The translations under genes were made by a program, and so were the position numbers. Shown piece by piece: positions 40,778 through 50,666 of a DNA stretch of 64,000 bases. Position 1 is the first letter of the stretch. The number at the start of each line of letters is the position of its first letter. The stretch comes from Lentzea flava (GTDB taxonomy: Bacteria; Actinomycetota; Actinomycetes; Mycobacteriales; Pseudonocardiaceae): assembly GCF_014648475.1 (NCBI RefSeq), contig NZ_BMRE01000023.1, forward strand, positions 60,091 to 124,090. Reading direction: 5' to 3'. The notes beneath the pieces were generated by a model. That model had not been told where the DNA came from. It ran no database searches and saw nothing but the letters and a program-made list of their open reading frames with translations.

Positions 40778-41725
40778 ATGTACCCACAGGTGGAGCCCTA
40801 CGCCCAGGGCATGCTCGACGTAGGCGACAACCAGCACATCCACTGGGAAGCAAGCGGCAACCCGCACGGCAAGCCGGCGGTCGTCTTCCACGGCGGCCCG
40901 GGCTCCGGCTCCAACCCGGTGTGGCGCCAGGACTTTGACCCGGACCACTGGAACCTGATCCTCTGGGACCAACGCGGCACCGGCAAGAGCACGCCGCCGG
41001 CCAGCGACCCGGACACCAGCATGGAGCACAACACCACCCAGCACCTGATCGACGACGCCGAGAAGCTGCGCGAACACCTCGGCATCGAGAAGTGGCTGCT
41101 GATGGGCGGTTCCTGGGGTTCGACCCTGATCCTCGCCTACGCCGTCCAGCACCCCGAGCGGGTCAGCGAGATCATCATTCCGGCGGTGACGGCCGGTCGC
41201 CCCGAGGAGCTCGAGTGGATCACTCGCGGCCTGGGCATGTTCTACCCGGACTACTTCGAGGCCTTTCGGAACGGCGTGCCCGAGGAAGAGCGGGAGGGCA
41301 ACCTGGCCCGCGCCTACAACAAGCTCCTCAACGACCCGGACCCGGAGGTCCGCGAGAAGGCCGCGTGGGACTGGAACAAGTGGGATCTCTCCACCATCAC
41401 CGGCGGCGACAACGACTTCACCGGCACCCGCTACGAAGACCCGGTGACGCGCTACCGGATGGCGAGGGTCGTCACGCACTACTGGGGCAACGACTGCTTT
41501 CTGGAGCCGAACTACATCTTCGACAACCTCGGCAGTCTCAGCGGGATTCCTGGTGTGCTGATCCACGGGCGCAACGACTTCGGCAGCCCGCTCAGCACCG
41601 CGTGGGAGGTGGCCAGGCGGTGGCCCGACGCCGAGCTCGTGATTCTGAACGACGCGGGCCACCAGGCGAGCGACGGCGGCAGCATGAGCAAGGCCATTGC
41701 GGACGCCGTCGAGAGATTTCGTTAA
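40778..41725 (+). CDS. pip: Proline iminopeptidase
   Basis: A 315-residue S33 peptidase that removes N-terminal proline from peptides. The oxyanion hole motif is VVFHGGPGSGSNPVW, DQRGTGKSTP follows, and the nucleophile elbow is GGSWGSTL (Ser near residue 110). The acid and histidine are in HGRNDFGSP and NDAGHQAS. There is no signal peptide, so it acts in the cytoplasm. TACAGT (40765-40770) is 7 nt before the ATG, pointing to leaderless transcription. Its stop overlaps the convergent tannase-like gene by 4 bases. Confidence 0.92.
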   Translation: MYPQVEPYAQGMLDVGDNQHIHWEASGNPHGKPAVVFHGGPGSGSNPVWRQDFDPDHWNLILWDQRGTGKSTPPASDPDTSMEHNTTQHLIDDAEKLREHLGIEKWLLMGGSWGSTLILAYAVQHPERVSEIIIPAVTAGRPEELEWITRGLGMFYPDYFEAFRNGVPEEEREGNLARAYNKLLNDPDPEVREKAAWDWNKWDLSTITGGDNDFTGTRYEDPVTRYRMARVVTHYWGNDCFLEPNYIFDNLGSLSGIPGVLIHGRNDFGSPLSTAWEVARRWPDAELVILNDAGHQASDGGSMSKAIADAVERFR

Positions 41726-43272
41726 GGGGCAACGGGTCCGGGTCGGTGGTACAGGTCCTCACCGGCCCATCGGATTCGGTCGGAGAAGCCGAAGCCTGGC
41801 GCTGCGACGAAGTTCGAGGCGTCGTCCACCGAGCCCGAGCCGTCGTACTTGGCGCGCAACGGGTACGGGAACACCGGGCGCGTGCGCACCAGGTTGCCCT
41901 CGGAGTCGCGACCGGACGCGACCACGCGTGTCGGTGCAGGGCCGCCCTCGACCCACGAGACCAGTGCCGGCAACGGGTCGAACTCCGTCAGCTTGTCGCC
42001 GCCGAAGCAGTGCCACATCGACGGTACGACGAACAGGCGCGCCCAGCCCTGCGTGCGGCCGCCGGTCAGTCGTTGCCAGTAGTCGAGCGTGCCCTCGAAC
42101 GGGATGCCCTCGTCTCCTGCGCCGTGCCAGATGATCAGTTTGCCGCCTCCGCGGCGGAACTCGCGCAGGTCCAGGGACATCGCGTTCGCCTTCACCGTTT
42201 CCGGCACCAGGCGGCGGAACTCGCGCAGCGTGAACTCGAACGAGGCCAGCGAGGAGTGCGGCTTTCCGATCGGGTAGACGAGGTGCTTCAGCGCGTTGTC
42301 CGCGAGGCCGGCGGCGATCGCCTGGCCGAACTCCGGCGTCGGGTTGAGCCAGAACGTCCACGAGATCTCGGAGCCGTACGCCTGGCCACCAGGGTACAGC
42401 CGCACGCCGTTGTCGGACGGGCCTGCGTAAAGACGGCGGACGCGGGCGATCTCGTCGTCGGTCAGCTGACCCGCCAGCGACGAAGGGTCGAACTTGCACA
42501 GCCTCGGGTCTTCGATCTGGCCGTCCACCAAGCCGTCGAGGCCGTCGCACGCCTTCATCACCGCGTCGTGCAGCAGGACGATCTTGTCGTTCGGGATGGC
42601 GTTGCGCGCGATCCACGCCTGGTAGCCGATCAGCGCGGTGTAGGTGAACGCCGGCGCGGCCGAGATGATGCCGTCGAAGTCGTGCGGGTAGCGCTGGGCC
42701 AGCAGGAGCGCCTCGCGGCCGCCGTTGGAGCAGCCGTTGAAGTACGACTTGCGCGGCGCAGAGCCGTAGAACACCGAGATGATTCGCTTGGACACCTTCG
42801 ACAACGCGTGCGGCGCGCGGTAGAAGTAGTCGTCGCGGGCCTGCTGGTTGTCGATCGCCCAGGTCGTGTCGAACCCGTTCTCCGGCGTCACCTGGTGACC
42901 GTCGTCGGTCGCGGCCACCGCGGCGTCGCCGAAGGCCGGTCCGCAGCCCTTCGGGAAGGCCGGATCATCGATGATTCCGCAGAATCCGCCACATCCGTAC
43001 TGGAGGTAGCGGCCCTGGTAGGTGCGGGTCGGCAGCTTCAGCTGGAAGCCGATGTTCGGCTCGATCGTGCCGCGCACGTCGCAGAACTCCGTTGCGCCAG
43101 AGACAACTGAGGCCGACGTGACACGGGTCCGGGCGTTCGGCACGTCGTACGAACGCACCAAATCGGCGCACGAACGCACCGGACGCGAACCCTGGTCAGC
43201 GGCAACCGCGGGAGCGATCCCTGCTCCCACCAGCAAAACCGAGAGAACCAAGACGAACAGTTGGCGATGCAT
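41722..43272 (-). CDS. Secreted tannase/feruloyl esterase family protein
   Basis: A 516-residue exported esterase with signal peptide ending AVAA (residues 1-25). The nucleophile is in NGCSNGGREALLLAQ (the CS-D-GG-type motif with the Cys that pairs with a later Cys), the acid region is near IIWHGAGDEGIPF, and the histidine is in PSMWHCFGGD. It probably hydrolyses plant phenolic esters or similar compounds outside the cell. The ribosome site GGGGGAAGG is part of a 12-bp hairpin arm upstream. Confidence 0.87.
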   Translation of the reverse strand: MHRQLFVLVLSVLLVGAGIAPAVAADQGSRPVRSCADLVRSYDVPNARTRVTSASVVSGATEFCDVRGTIEPNIGFQLKLPTRTYQGRYLQYGCGGFCGIIDDPAFPKGCGPAFGDAAVAATDDGHQVTPENGFDTTWAIDNQQARDDYFYRAPHALSKVSKRIISVFYGSAPRKSYFNGCSNGGREALLLAQRYPHDFDGIISAAPAFTYTALIGYQAWIARNAIPNDKIVLLHDAVMKACDGLDGLVDGQIEDPRLCKFDPSSLAGQLTDDEIARVRRLYAGPSDNGVRLYPGGQAYGSEISWTFWLNPTPEFGQAIAAGLADNALKHLVYPIGKPHSSLASFEFTLREFRRLVPETVKANAMSLDLREFRRGGGKLIIWHGAGDEGIPFEGTLDYWQRLTGGRTQGWARLFVVPSMWHCFGGDKLTEFDPLPALVSWVEGGPAPTRVVASGRDSEGNLVRTRPVFPYPLRAKYDGSGSVDDASNFVAAPGFGFSDRIRWAGEDLYHRPGPVAP

Positions 43273-43278
43273 GGCGTC

Positions 43279-43310
43279 CTTCCCCCTGTAGACGGACGTA
43301 CAGGAGGAAG
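43279..43310 (-). promoter_or_regulatory. Hairpin overlapping the tannase ribosome site
   Basis: CTTCCCCCTGTA (43279-43290) and TACAGGAGGAAG (43299-43310) pair over 12 positions with one mismatch and an 8-nt loop. On the transcript the downstream arm carries the GGGGGAAGG ribosome site, so folding would hide it. It may instead end the APC permease transcript upstream. Confidence 0.5.
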
Positions 43311-43318
43311 TCTTCCAG

Positions 43319-45292
43319 CTATCCGACGTGCACGCGTGGTCGTCGGGACGGATCGTCCTCCGCCGAGCGGATGATCTCGCGTACGACCGGAGGCGTGTCC
43401 CCGCGGCCGAGGATCAGGTAGCGGAAGAGGTGGCCGAGCGGATTTCCTTCCGACCACTCGAAGTGCGCGTGCGGGATCACGCCGGTCGAGTCGCGCAGCG
43501 CGAGCAGGATCGCCGCGATCGCGTTCGGCGCGGCAGGAGCGGAAGCACGCAGCACGCGATGTCCGTCGATCTCGACGCCCCGCACGCACAGCACGTGGCT
43601 GAACGACGACGGGTCGACGATGTCGATCTCCAGGAAGATCACGTCGGCCGAGCCGGGCACCGGGTTGATACCGCGTTGCTCGGATTCCTTCTCGTCGTAC
43701 TCCGCCTTGTCACCGGCCTGGCGGCGGTTCGCGATCAACGTGATCCTGCCGTCGTTGGAGATCGTGTCGGTGATGAACTGACGTGCCTTCTCGTCGAACT
43801 TGATCTTGTCCACCCGCAGCTCGGTGGTGCGGGAAACACGCGACACCAACGAGATCACGACGATGCCGAGGATGAAGAAGAACGAGATCGTGATGCCGTC
43901 CGGCTTCTCGATCACGTTCTCCACCAGTGCGTACAGCAACACCAGCGTCAGGACGGTGAAACCGATGATCGCGCCGCGCTGCTTCTTGCGCCACGCGGAC
44001 ACGGTGACCGCGAACGAGCCCGACACCATCATCGCCAGGATTCCCGTGGCGTACGCACCGGCCTGTGCGTTGACGTCGGCGTTGAAGATGATCGTGATGA
44101 TGATGCAGACGAGCGTGTAGACGATCACGACCGGACGGACCGCGCGGCCCCATTCCGGTGCCATGCCGTAGGAAGGCAGGTAGCGCGGCACGATGTTGAT
44201 CAGACCCGCCATCGCGGACGCGCCGGCGAACCAGAGGATCAGGATGCTGCTGATGTCGTAGACCGTGCCGAACGCCTCACCGAGCAGCTCGTGCGCGAGG
44301 TACGCCAGCGCACGGCCGTTCGCGGGGCCGCCCGCCTCGAACTTGTCCTGCGGCACCAGCACAGTGGTGATGAACGACGTCGCGATCAGGTACACCGACA
44401 TGATCAACGCGGCGGTCGTGAGCAGCTTGCGGGTGTTGCGCACCCGGCTCTCCATGCGCTCCTCCGGCGTCTTGCCGGAGGCGGCGACCAGCGGCATCAT
44501 GCTGACGCCCGTCTCGAAGCCGGACAGACCGAGCACGAGCAGCGGGAACGCCAGAATCGCCGGACCGACGACACCGAAGACCCCGTTGCCCTGCGTCCCG
44601 AGCGCGTCGAGCCAGCGCTGCAACGCGTCCGGCGTCGCGAACACCTCCACCATGCCCACCACGGCCACGACGGCGTTCAGGGTGAGGAACACCGCGACCA
44701 ACGGGATCGCGACGCCCACGGCCTCGCTGAAGCCCATCAGGAACACGCCACCGAGGATGAGCAGCAGGACGATGGTCAGCGCGAGCTCGTAGTGGCGCAA
44801 CGACTCGGGGACGTACGGGTTCTCCAGCGCGTGCACCGAGGCATCGGCCGCGGACAGGGTGATCGTGATGATCCACGACGTCGCCACGAACCCGAGCAGC
44901 ACCAGCACGAAGATCTTGCCCCGCCAGAACGGCAGCAGGTCCTCGAGCATCGCGACCGAACCCTGGCCGTGCGGGCTCTCCTTCGCCACCCGCCGGTACA
45001 TCGGCAGCATGCCGAGCAACGTCAGCGCCACGATGAGCAAGGTCGCGAGCGGCGACAACGCGCCGGCGGCCAGCGCGGCGATGCCCGGCAGGTACGACAG
45101 CGTGGAGAAGTAGTCGACGCCGGTCAGCGTCATGACCTTCCACCACGCGTGCGGCTCGGCGTGCGACTCCGCGCTCTCCGGACCCGAAGGCGCCACACGG
45201 TCCGCAAGCAGCCATCTTCCCAACGGCCCACCCGGTGGCGCCGGCCGTTCCGGGCTCGGGACCTCTGCAGGGATGGCGTACTCCGTGCTCAT
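43319..45292 (-). CDS. APC family permease
   Basis: A 657-residue transporter. An N-terminal cytoplasmic segment of about 55 residues precedes about 12 membrane helices (LTGVDYFSTLSYLPGIAALA is the first), then a C-terminal cytoplasmic domain of roughly 180 residues (from VSRTTELRVDKIKFDEKARQ). It belongs to the amino acid/polyamine/organocation group that includes the KUP-like and basic amino acid permeases; the substrate is not clear. The C-terminal domain likely senses an internal signal. It starts 26 bp after the GGDEF/HD-GYP gene stop. Confidence 0.85.
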   Translation of the reverse strand: MSTEYAIPAEVPSPERPAPPGGPLGRWLLADRVAPSGPESAESHAEPHAWWKVMTLTGVDYFSTLSYLPGIAALAAGALSPLATLLIVALTLLGMLPMYRRVAKESPHGQGSVAMLEDLLPFWRGKIFVLVLLGFVATSWIITITLSAADASVHALENPYVPESLRHYELALTIVLLLILGGVFLMGFSEAVGVAIPLVAVFLTLNAVVAVVGMVEVFATPDALQRWLDALGTQGNGVFGVVGPAILAFPLLVLGLSGFETGVSMMPLVAASGKTPEERMESRVRNTRKLLTTAALIMSVYLIATSFITTVLVPQDKFEAGGPANGRALAYLAHELLGEAFGTVYDISSILILWFAGASAMAGLINIVPRYLPSYGMAPEWGRAVRPVVIVYTLVCIIITIIFNADVNAQAGAYATGILAMMVSGSFAVTVSAWRKKQRGAIIGFTVLTLVLLYALVENVIEKPDGITISFFFILGIVVISLVSRVSRTTELRVDKIKFDEKARQFITDTISNDGRITLIANRRQAGDKAEYDEKESEQRGINPVPGSADVIFLEIDIVDPSSFSHVLCVRGVEIDGHRVLRASAPAAPNAIAAILLALRDSTGVIPHAHFEWSEGNPLGHLFRYLILGRGDTPPVVREIIRSAEDDPSRRPRVHVG

Positions 45293-45318
45293 GGGCAGAG
45301 CATGCCATCCCCCGGCGA

Positions 45319-47445
45319 TCAAGGCCTGAAGTCGGCGGGGAATCCAGCCTCCTGAACGGACAAACCGGACGGGCGCAGCGTCCCGATGCTGCCCTGGGAG
45401 TGCAGGTCCAGGAACAGGTCGACGACGTCCGGGTCGAACTGCTGGCCTCGGCCGGCCCACAGCTCGCGGCGCGCCCGGTTCTCGTCCAGCGCCGTCTGGT
45501 GTGGACGGTTTGACCGCATCGCGGCCCAAGCCACGCATACGGACAAGATGCGGGCCTCTGCCCTGATGTCCGCGCCGCGCAGCCCGTCCGGGTAGCCGGC
45601 GCCGTCGTAGCGCTCGTGCTGCTGCCTGATCACGTGCGCGACGCCCGCGAACCCCGGCACCATCCGCGCGAGCCGGTAGCCGAAGTCCGGGTGCTGGCGC
45701 AGCAGCCGCCACTCCTCCTCCGACAGCGCCCCCGGTTTGGTGAGCACCACCTCGGGAATGATGATCTTGCCGATGTCGTGCAGACGCCCGGCGAGCTGCG
45801 CGACCCTGATCGTCGGCGCGTCGAGCCCGAACTCCCCCGCCGCCACGCCGGCCCAGCGCGACACCGAGCGGCTGTGGTCGTAGCGGTGCAGCCACCCGTC
45901 CACCCGGTCGGCGACCTGGCAGAGGAACTCCGCCATCGCGCCGTCGGTGTCCGGGTCGACCGCGGGCAACGGCTCCGGGCCGACGGCGATCCGGTTGCGC
46001 CCCGCCGCCTTCGCCGCGTACAGCGCCCTGTCGGCGATCACCACGATGTCGTCGGGGCCGTCGCCGTGCGTCGGGAAGCTCGCCGAGCCGACGGACACCG
46101 TGACGGACAACGGGATGTCGTCGTTGCCCGCGTTCACCGGGATCGGCTTCTCCGCGACGCGCTCGCGCAGCCGGTTCGCGATCACCGACAGCCTGCCGGG
46201 CCCCGCGTCCGGGACGAGCAGCGCGAACTCCTCGCCGCCGTACCGCGCGAGCACCTCACCCGACCTGGACGCCGCGCGCAGCCGTGCCGCGACCTCCATC
46301 AGCACGTCGTCGCCTGCCGGGTGGCCGTAGTTGTCGTTGATCGACTTGAAGCGGTCGACGTCGATGATGAACACCGCGACCGAGCCCTCGCTGCGGCGCG
46401 CGCGAGCGATCTCCAACGGCAGCTGGGCTTCGAAGAACCTGCGGGTGTGCAGCCCGGTGAGGCTGTCGGTGATCGCGAGCTTGCGCTGGTCCGCCACGAG
46501 CCCCGCGAGCCTGGCGATGATCAGCAACGACAGCAGCGCGCTGCCCGCCGCCAGCACCAGGACGTCCTGCGACGACTTGACGTCGTGGACCAGCATCAGC
46601 ACCGGCGCGGCCAGCGCGGCCGACGACAGCGCGACGATCCGGCCGCGGCTCAGGCCGACGTCCTTGACGTGCGCCCGGTCGACGAGCCGCGCCATCGTCG
46701 GGTGCAGTGCGGCCGCACCCATGCACAGGTTGGCCGACAACCAGATGGCGTCGAGGAAGTTGCCTGCGTGGTAGCTGCCGTCGAGGCGCTGCAGCACGTA
46801 GATCGTGTCCGCCGTCAGGATTCCCAGCAGGTTGGCCGTCAGCAGGACGAACGCGCGCGGGCGCGGTCCTGCGCCGAAGATTAAACGCAGTGCCACCACG
46901 AAGAGCGCGAGATCCATCATCGGGTAGCCGAGCGAGGCGACCTTCGCCAGCACCGGTGACGTGAGCCGCGCCTGCGGGCCGATCATGTACAGCCACGACG
47001 CCATGCCCGCGACGACCGCGAGGACGGCGGCGTCGAGCAGGCTCGGCAGGTCGAGACCGGGAGCGCGGCGGCGGATCAGCAGGATCACGCCCGCCACCAT
47101 CAGCGGATAATGCCCCAGGTAGAAGATGTCGGCGTACGAGGGGTAAACGTCGTACCGGAAGACGTAGTGCGATGTGTAGAACGTGAGGTCGGCGATCGCG
47201 TAAACGACCTGGCTGAGTGCCAGGAACACCCACGGCCGCCTCCATTGGGGACGGTTGCGGCGCACTCCGGCGAATGTCGCGATCGCGGCCGAGGCGCTGA
47301 TCGTGCAGTAGAGCACCACTCGTACCGTCTGCCCCGTTGTTCCCGCAGGGCTGACCGGAATCAGGTAGTAGATGCCCAGCAGCAGGTGCCCTGCCACCAG
47401 GTACATCCACCACGCTCCGGTCCGGCCGGCACGGAAGATGGTCAC
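45319..47445 (-). CDS. Membrane GGDEF protein with C-terminal HD-GYP-like domain
   Basis: A 708-residue protein: eight or nine N-terminal membrane helices (residues about 10-310), a GGDEF diguanylate cyclase with intact YGGEEF active site (about residue 405), then an HD-GYP domain. In the latter, RLHDIGK and QQHERYDGAGYPDGLRG are good, but the metal-binding D..D segment, usually ADxYDA, reads VCVAWAAM. It probably makes cyclic di-GMP but may not break it down. It precedes and may be co-transcribed with the APC permease. Confidence 0.85.
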   Translation of the reverse strand: MTIFRAGRTGAWWMYLVAGHLLLGIYYLIPVSPAGTTGQTVRVVLYCTISASAAIATFAGVRRNRPQWRRPWVFLALSQVVYAIADLTFYTSHYVFRYDVYPSYADIFYLGHYPLMVAGVILLIRRRAPGLDLPSLLDAAVLAVVAGMASWLYMIGPQARLTSPVLAKVASLGYPMMDLALFVVALRLIFGAGPRPRAFVLLTANLLGILTADTIYVLQRLDGSYHAGNFLDAIWLSANLCMGAAALHPTMARLVDRAHVKDVGLSRGRIVALSSAALAAPVLMLVHDVKSSQDVLVLAAGSALLSLLIIARLAGLVADQRKLAITDSLTGLHTRRFFEAQLPLEIARARRSEGSVAVFIIDVDRFKSINDNYGHPAGDDVLMEVAARLRAASRSGEVLARYGGEEFALLVPDAGPGRLSVIANRLRERVAEKPIPVNAGNDDIPLSVTVSVGSASFPTHGDGPDDIVVIADRALYAAKAAGRNRIAVGPEPLPAVDPDTDGAMAEFLCQVADRVDGWLHRYDHSRSVSRWAGVAAGEFGLDAPTIRVAQLAGRLHDIGKIIIPEVVLTKPGALSEEEWRLLRQHPDFGYRLARMVPGFAGVAHVIRQQHERYDGAGYPDGLRGADIRAEARILSVCVAWAAMRSNRPHQTALDENRARRELWAGRGQQFDPDVVDLFLDLHSQGSIGTLRPSGLSVQEAGFPADFRP

Positions 47446-47989
47446 ACGAGACCCCTCGTTCTACGACTTGGTCGAGCCAGGTGATGATGCCCGACTTGGG
47501 ATGATCGCGGCACCGTCGTTACTCCAATGAGGTGACCCACTAATACGGACGCTACCGCAAATCCCTGTTCTGTTTTCAGCGTGAAAGAAAACCGAGTGCC
47601 GTTGCGGCAGCCGGGTACGCCTGCTCACCCAATCCGCCCACGAACGCGTCCGGTGCGGTGATCCCGGGTGTGTCGCCGATCCGCGTCCGCAGGTGGTCCC
47701 CGATCGATTTTTGCACGACTTTTCCCCGCCTGACCGCGATTCCGGCACCTCGTACCACCTCCGATCACGTCCATGATCGCGCGTTCGACCTGTTGGCGGA
47801 CACCCGAGGGGCGCAACGCGGGGCTCACGGCGATTTTCGTACGGCCGTCCCGGACATCTCTTCCGAATTATCTTCGTCGTTGACCGTTGCTGGACTGACA
47901 AACCCATCGGTCCATCCAATGTGGACGTACGACCGTCTGACCCGGCACAACGTCCGCAACACTGTTTTGGACGGGATATCGTTGGCCGC
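47446..47989. other. Divergent intergenic region with a possible small ORF
   Basis: This 544-bp stretch separates the GGDEF gene from the SARP regulator. Apart from the 46-codon reading frame at 47576-47716 it shows no recognised gene. TATCGT (47977-47982) 7 nt before GTG 47990 is the likely -10 of the SARP gene. No clear terminator or operator is visible. Confidence 0.5.
47576..47716 (-). CDS. Possible small protein, 46 aa
   Basis: A 46-codon frame starting at GTG 47716 with GGGGAAAAGTC upstream (good site, 6-7 nt spacing). It begins MQKSIGDHLRTRIGDT and ends ATALGFLSR. Codon third positions are G/C-rich in the first half and less so at the end. It could be a precursor or signalling peptide for the adjacent SARP/STAND regulator, but there is no homology I recognise. 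Confidence 0.3.
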   Translation of the reverse strand: MQKSIGDHLRTRIGDTPGITAPDAFVGGLGEQAYPAAATALGFLSR

Positions 47990-50662
47990 GTGGACGGCGT
48001 TCGGTTCGGGGTGCTTGGGCCGCTGCTCGTCACGCACGGGCAGCGGGACGTCCGCATCTCCGCTGGTCAGCCGCGACAAGTCCTGGTGCTGCTGCTCCTG
48101 CACGCCGGTCAGACCGTCAGCGTCGACCACCTCATGTCGATCCTGTGGGACGGCGACCCGCCCGCCAGCGCGCGCAAAGCCGTGCAGGTGCACGTGTCGC
48201 AGCTCAGGAGGGCGCTCAAGGACCTGCCGGGCGTCTCGCTCGAGTGGTCCCGCCAGGGGTACCGGCTCGACATCCCCGACCGTTCGCTGGACCTGCAGCT
48301 GTTCCGGGAGGCGGAGGACCCCGACGAGGCGCTGAGCTACTGGCGCGGCCCCGCCCTGGCCGAGCTGACCACGAACACGCAGCTCGCGAACCAGCTGGAG
48401 GAGGAGCGGCTCGGGGCGATTGAGCGACGTGTCGACAAAGCGATCAAGGAGGGCCGGCACCACGAGGTCATCGGTGAGCTGACCGGGTACGTCACCCAGC
48501 ACCCCACCAGGGAACGCCTGCGCGGCGCGCTCATGGTCGCCTTGCACCGCAGCGGACGGCAGGCGGACGCGCTCAGGGTCTACGACGAGGGCAGGCGGCA
48601 CCTGGCGGAGGAGCTCGGGCTCGATCCGGGGCAGGAGCTCAAGGACCTGCACGCGGCGATCCTGCAAGGCGACATTCCCGCCGTGCCGAGGGAGCTGCCC
48701 AAGGCCCCTGAGCCGTTCGTGGGCCGCCGCGCCGAGATCGAGCTGATCACCGGCTGCCCGGACACCGTGATCGCCGTGCACGGGCCAGGTGGGCAGGGCA
48801 AGAGTGCTCTCGCCACCGCGGCGGCGCACGCGATGGCCGAACGTTTCCCGGACGGTCAGCTGTACGTGGACCTGCACGGCGCCACGCCGGGTCGGTCGCC
48901 GCTCTCCTGCGCCGAGGTGCTCAGGAGGTTCCTGCGCGCGCTCGGCACGCCACCGCTCGCGGTGCCCACGGACACGTCGGAAGCCGCCGCGCTCTACCGG
49001 TCGACGCTCGCCCGGCGCAGGGTCCTGATCGTGCTGGACAACGCCGTGGACGCGGCCCAGGTCGGGCCGCTGCTGCCCGGCGAGGCGGGGTCGACGGTCC
49101 TGATCACGAGCCGCCGGATGCTGGCGACGCTCGGCGCACGGCACGTCCGGCTGGGCCCGTTGCCGGAGGAGGACGCCGTGCAGCTGCTCGGCGACGACGG
49201 CGAGGACGCCAGGCAGGTCGCGAAGGCCTGCGACCACCTGCCGCTCGCCCTCACGATCGCCGCCGCACGACTGCGCAGCCGGCCGGACTGGACGACGGCG
49301 ACGCTGGCCCGCCGGCTCGCCGACCAGCGGCACCGGCTGGACGAGCTGAACTTCGACGACCTCGGCGTGCGGACGAGCTTCCAGCTGAGCTTCGAGGGGT
49401 TGACCGACTCGTCGACCAGGGCGTTCATCCTGTTGTGCTGCCTCAACGTGCCGACGGTGAGCGAGTCGACGGCGCAGGCGCTGCTCGGCCAGGACGACGT
49501 GGACCGCGTGCTGGACCCGTTGGTGGACGCCAAGCTCGTGGAGCCGTGCGGGCCGGAGCGGTATCGCGTGCACGACCTGCTGAGGCTCTTCGGCGCCGAG
49601 CACCCCAACGACGAGAAGCACGACGCGCTGACCCGTGCGCTCACGCACTACCGCGAGACGCTCACCGCCGCGTTGAAGAAGCTGCGCCCGCACGCCTACG
49701 GCGCGCTCACGAACTCGGCCACGCACCAGGATCTCGACGAGCCGTTGCGGTGGCTCACCGACGAGGCGGAGAACCTGCTGGCGGCGGCGCGGTCCACGAT
49801 GGCGGAGCCGGCGCTGGCCGAGCACGCCCTGGCGATCGCGCACATGCTGTACCCGCACCTGTTCAAACAGGACAGGGTGGCCGACCTGATCGAGCTCGGT
49901 CAGATCGCTCTGCAGGCCGCGCGGACGATCGGCACCTCGGCCGCGTTGCAGACCGCGCTTCTCGTGCAGTCAGCGGCCAATCGCCGGATCGGTGAGTTCG
50001 AGACCGCGCTCGCCCAGCTCGAAGAGGTGCTGGAAGCACGAGCGGACGACCCGTTCGGCCAGGGCCGTGCGCTCGCGGGCATCGGCACGATCCACCGCGA
50101 ACTCGGCGACCTCGACCGGGCGTCGGCCACCCTCGCGGAGGCCGTCAAGCTCATCGAGGACCACGGACCCGCTGGTGCGCAACGGGTTCCGCTCTCGGCA
50201 CTCGCCCAGGTGCACCAGGTCGCCGGGCGATACCAGCAGGCGCTCGACGCGGCGACCGAGAGCCTGCGGCACGCCCGCCGGGACCAGGACGCCGCCGGCA
50301 CCGCGTACGCGCTGGCATCGCAGGGGCAGGCGCTGTTCAAGCTCGACCGGCTCGACGAGGCGGTGGTCGCGCTGGACGAGTGCATCGAGCTGTGCCGGGC
50401 GACGGGTGAGCACAACGACGAGTGGCAGGCCCTGCTGTGCCGCGCGGAAGTGTTGCTGGCGGCCGGGAAGACCGAAGAGGCCACAATGGACGCCCAGCGC
50501 TGCCTGGAGATCACCAGCGCGCGCGGCGACCGGTACGGCGAGGGCGTCGCCCATCACGTGCTCGCCAAGGCAGGGCGGGAAAAGCACGCGGACCGGGCGG
50601 CCGAACTGCTCGGCACACCCGGTCTGCGCAAGGACAACCTGTTGGAAAGCGTGATCAGCTAG
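47990..50662 (+). CDS. AfsR/SARP regulator with NB-ARC and TPR domains
   Basis: An 890-residue regulator. A short winged helix (VRFGVLGPLLVTHGQRDVRI) and BTAD domain (to about residue 235) lead to an NB-ARC/STAND ATPase with Walker A GPGGQGKSALA near 264-274 and RRVLIVLDNAVDAAQ as Walker B. C-terminal TPR-like repeats sense partners or ligands. The GTG lies 7 nt after TATCGT, predicting leaderless transcription. Targets are unknown. It lies tail-to-tail with the M23-SapA gene. Confidence 0.9.
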   Translation: MDGVRFGVLGPLLVTHGQRDVRISAGQPRQVLVLLLLHAGQTVSVDHLMSILWDGDPPASARKAVQVHVSQLRRALKDLPGVSLEWSRQGYRLDIPDRSLDLQLFREAEDPDEALSYWRGPALAELTTNTQLANQLEEERLGAIERRVDKAIKEGRHHEVIGELTGYVTQHPTRERLRGALMVALHRSGRQADALRVYDEGRRHLAEELGLDPGQELKDLHAAILQGDIPAVPRELPKAPEPFVGRRAEIELITGCPDTVIAVHGPGGQGKSALATAAAHAMAERFPDGQLYVDLHGATPGRSPLSCAEVLRRFLRALGTPPLAVPTDTSEAAALYRSTLARRRVLIVLDNAVDAAQVGPLLPGEAGSTVLITSRRMLATLGARHVRLGPLPEEDAVQLLGDDGEDARQVAKACDHLPLALTIAAARLRSRPDWTTATLARRLADQRHRLDELNFDDLGVRTSFQLSFEGLTDSSTRAFILLCCLNVPTVSESTAQALLGQDDVDRVLDPLVDAKLVEPCGPERYRVHDLLRLFGAEHPNDEKHDALTRALTHYRETLTAALKKLRPHAYGALTNSATHQDLDEPLRWLTDEAENLLAAARSTMAEPALAEHALAIAHMLYPHLFKQDRVADLIELGQIALQAARTIGTSAALQTALLVQSAANRRIGEFETALAQLEEVLEARADDPFGQGRALAGIGTIHRELGDLDRASATLAEAVKLIEDHGPAGAQRVPLSALAQVHQVAGRYQQALDAATESLRHARRDQDAAGTAYALASQGQALFKLDRLDEAVVALDECIELCRATGEHNDEWQALLCRAEVLLAAGKTEEATMDAQRCLEITSARGDRYGEGVAHHVLAKAGREKHADRAAELLGTPGLRKDNLLESVIS

Positions 50663-50666
50663 AACT

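Noticed and set aside
38002..41725. Integrase- or phage-mediated origin of the DUF222 element
   Set aside because: No integrase, attachment core or tRNA target was found next to the repeats.
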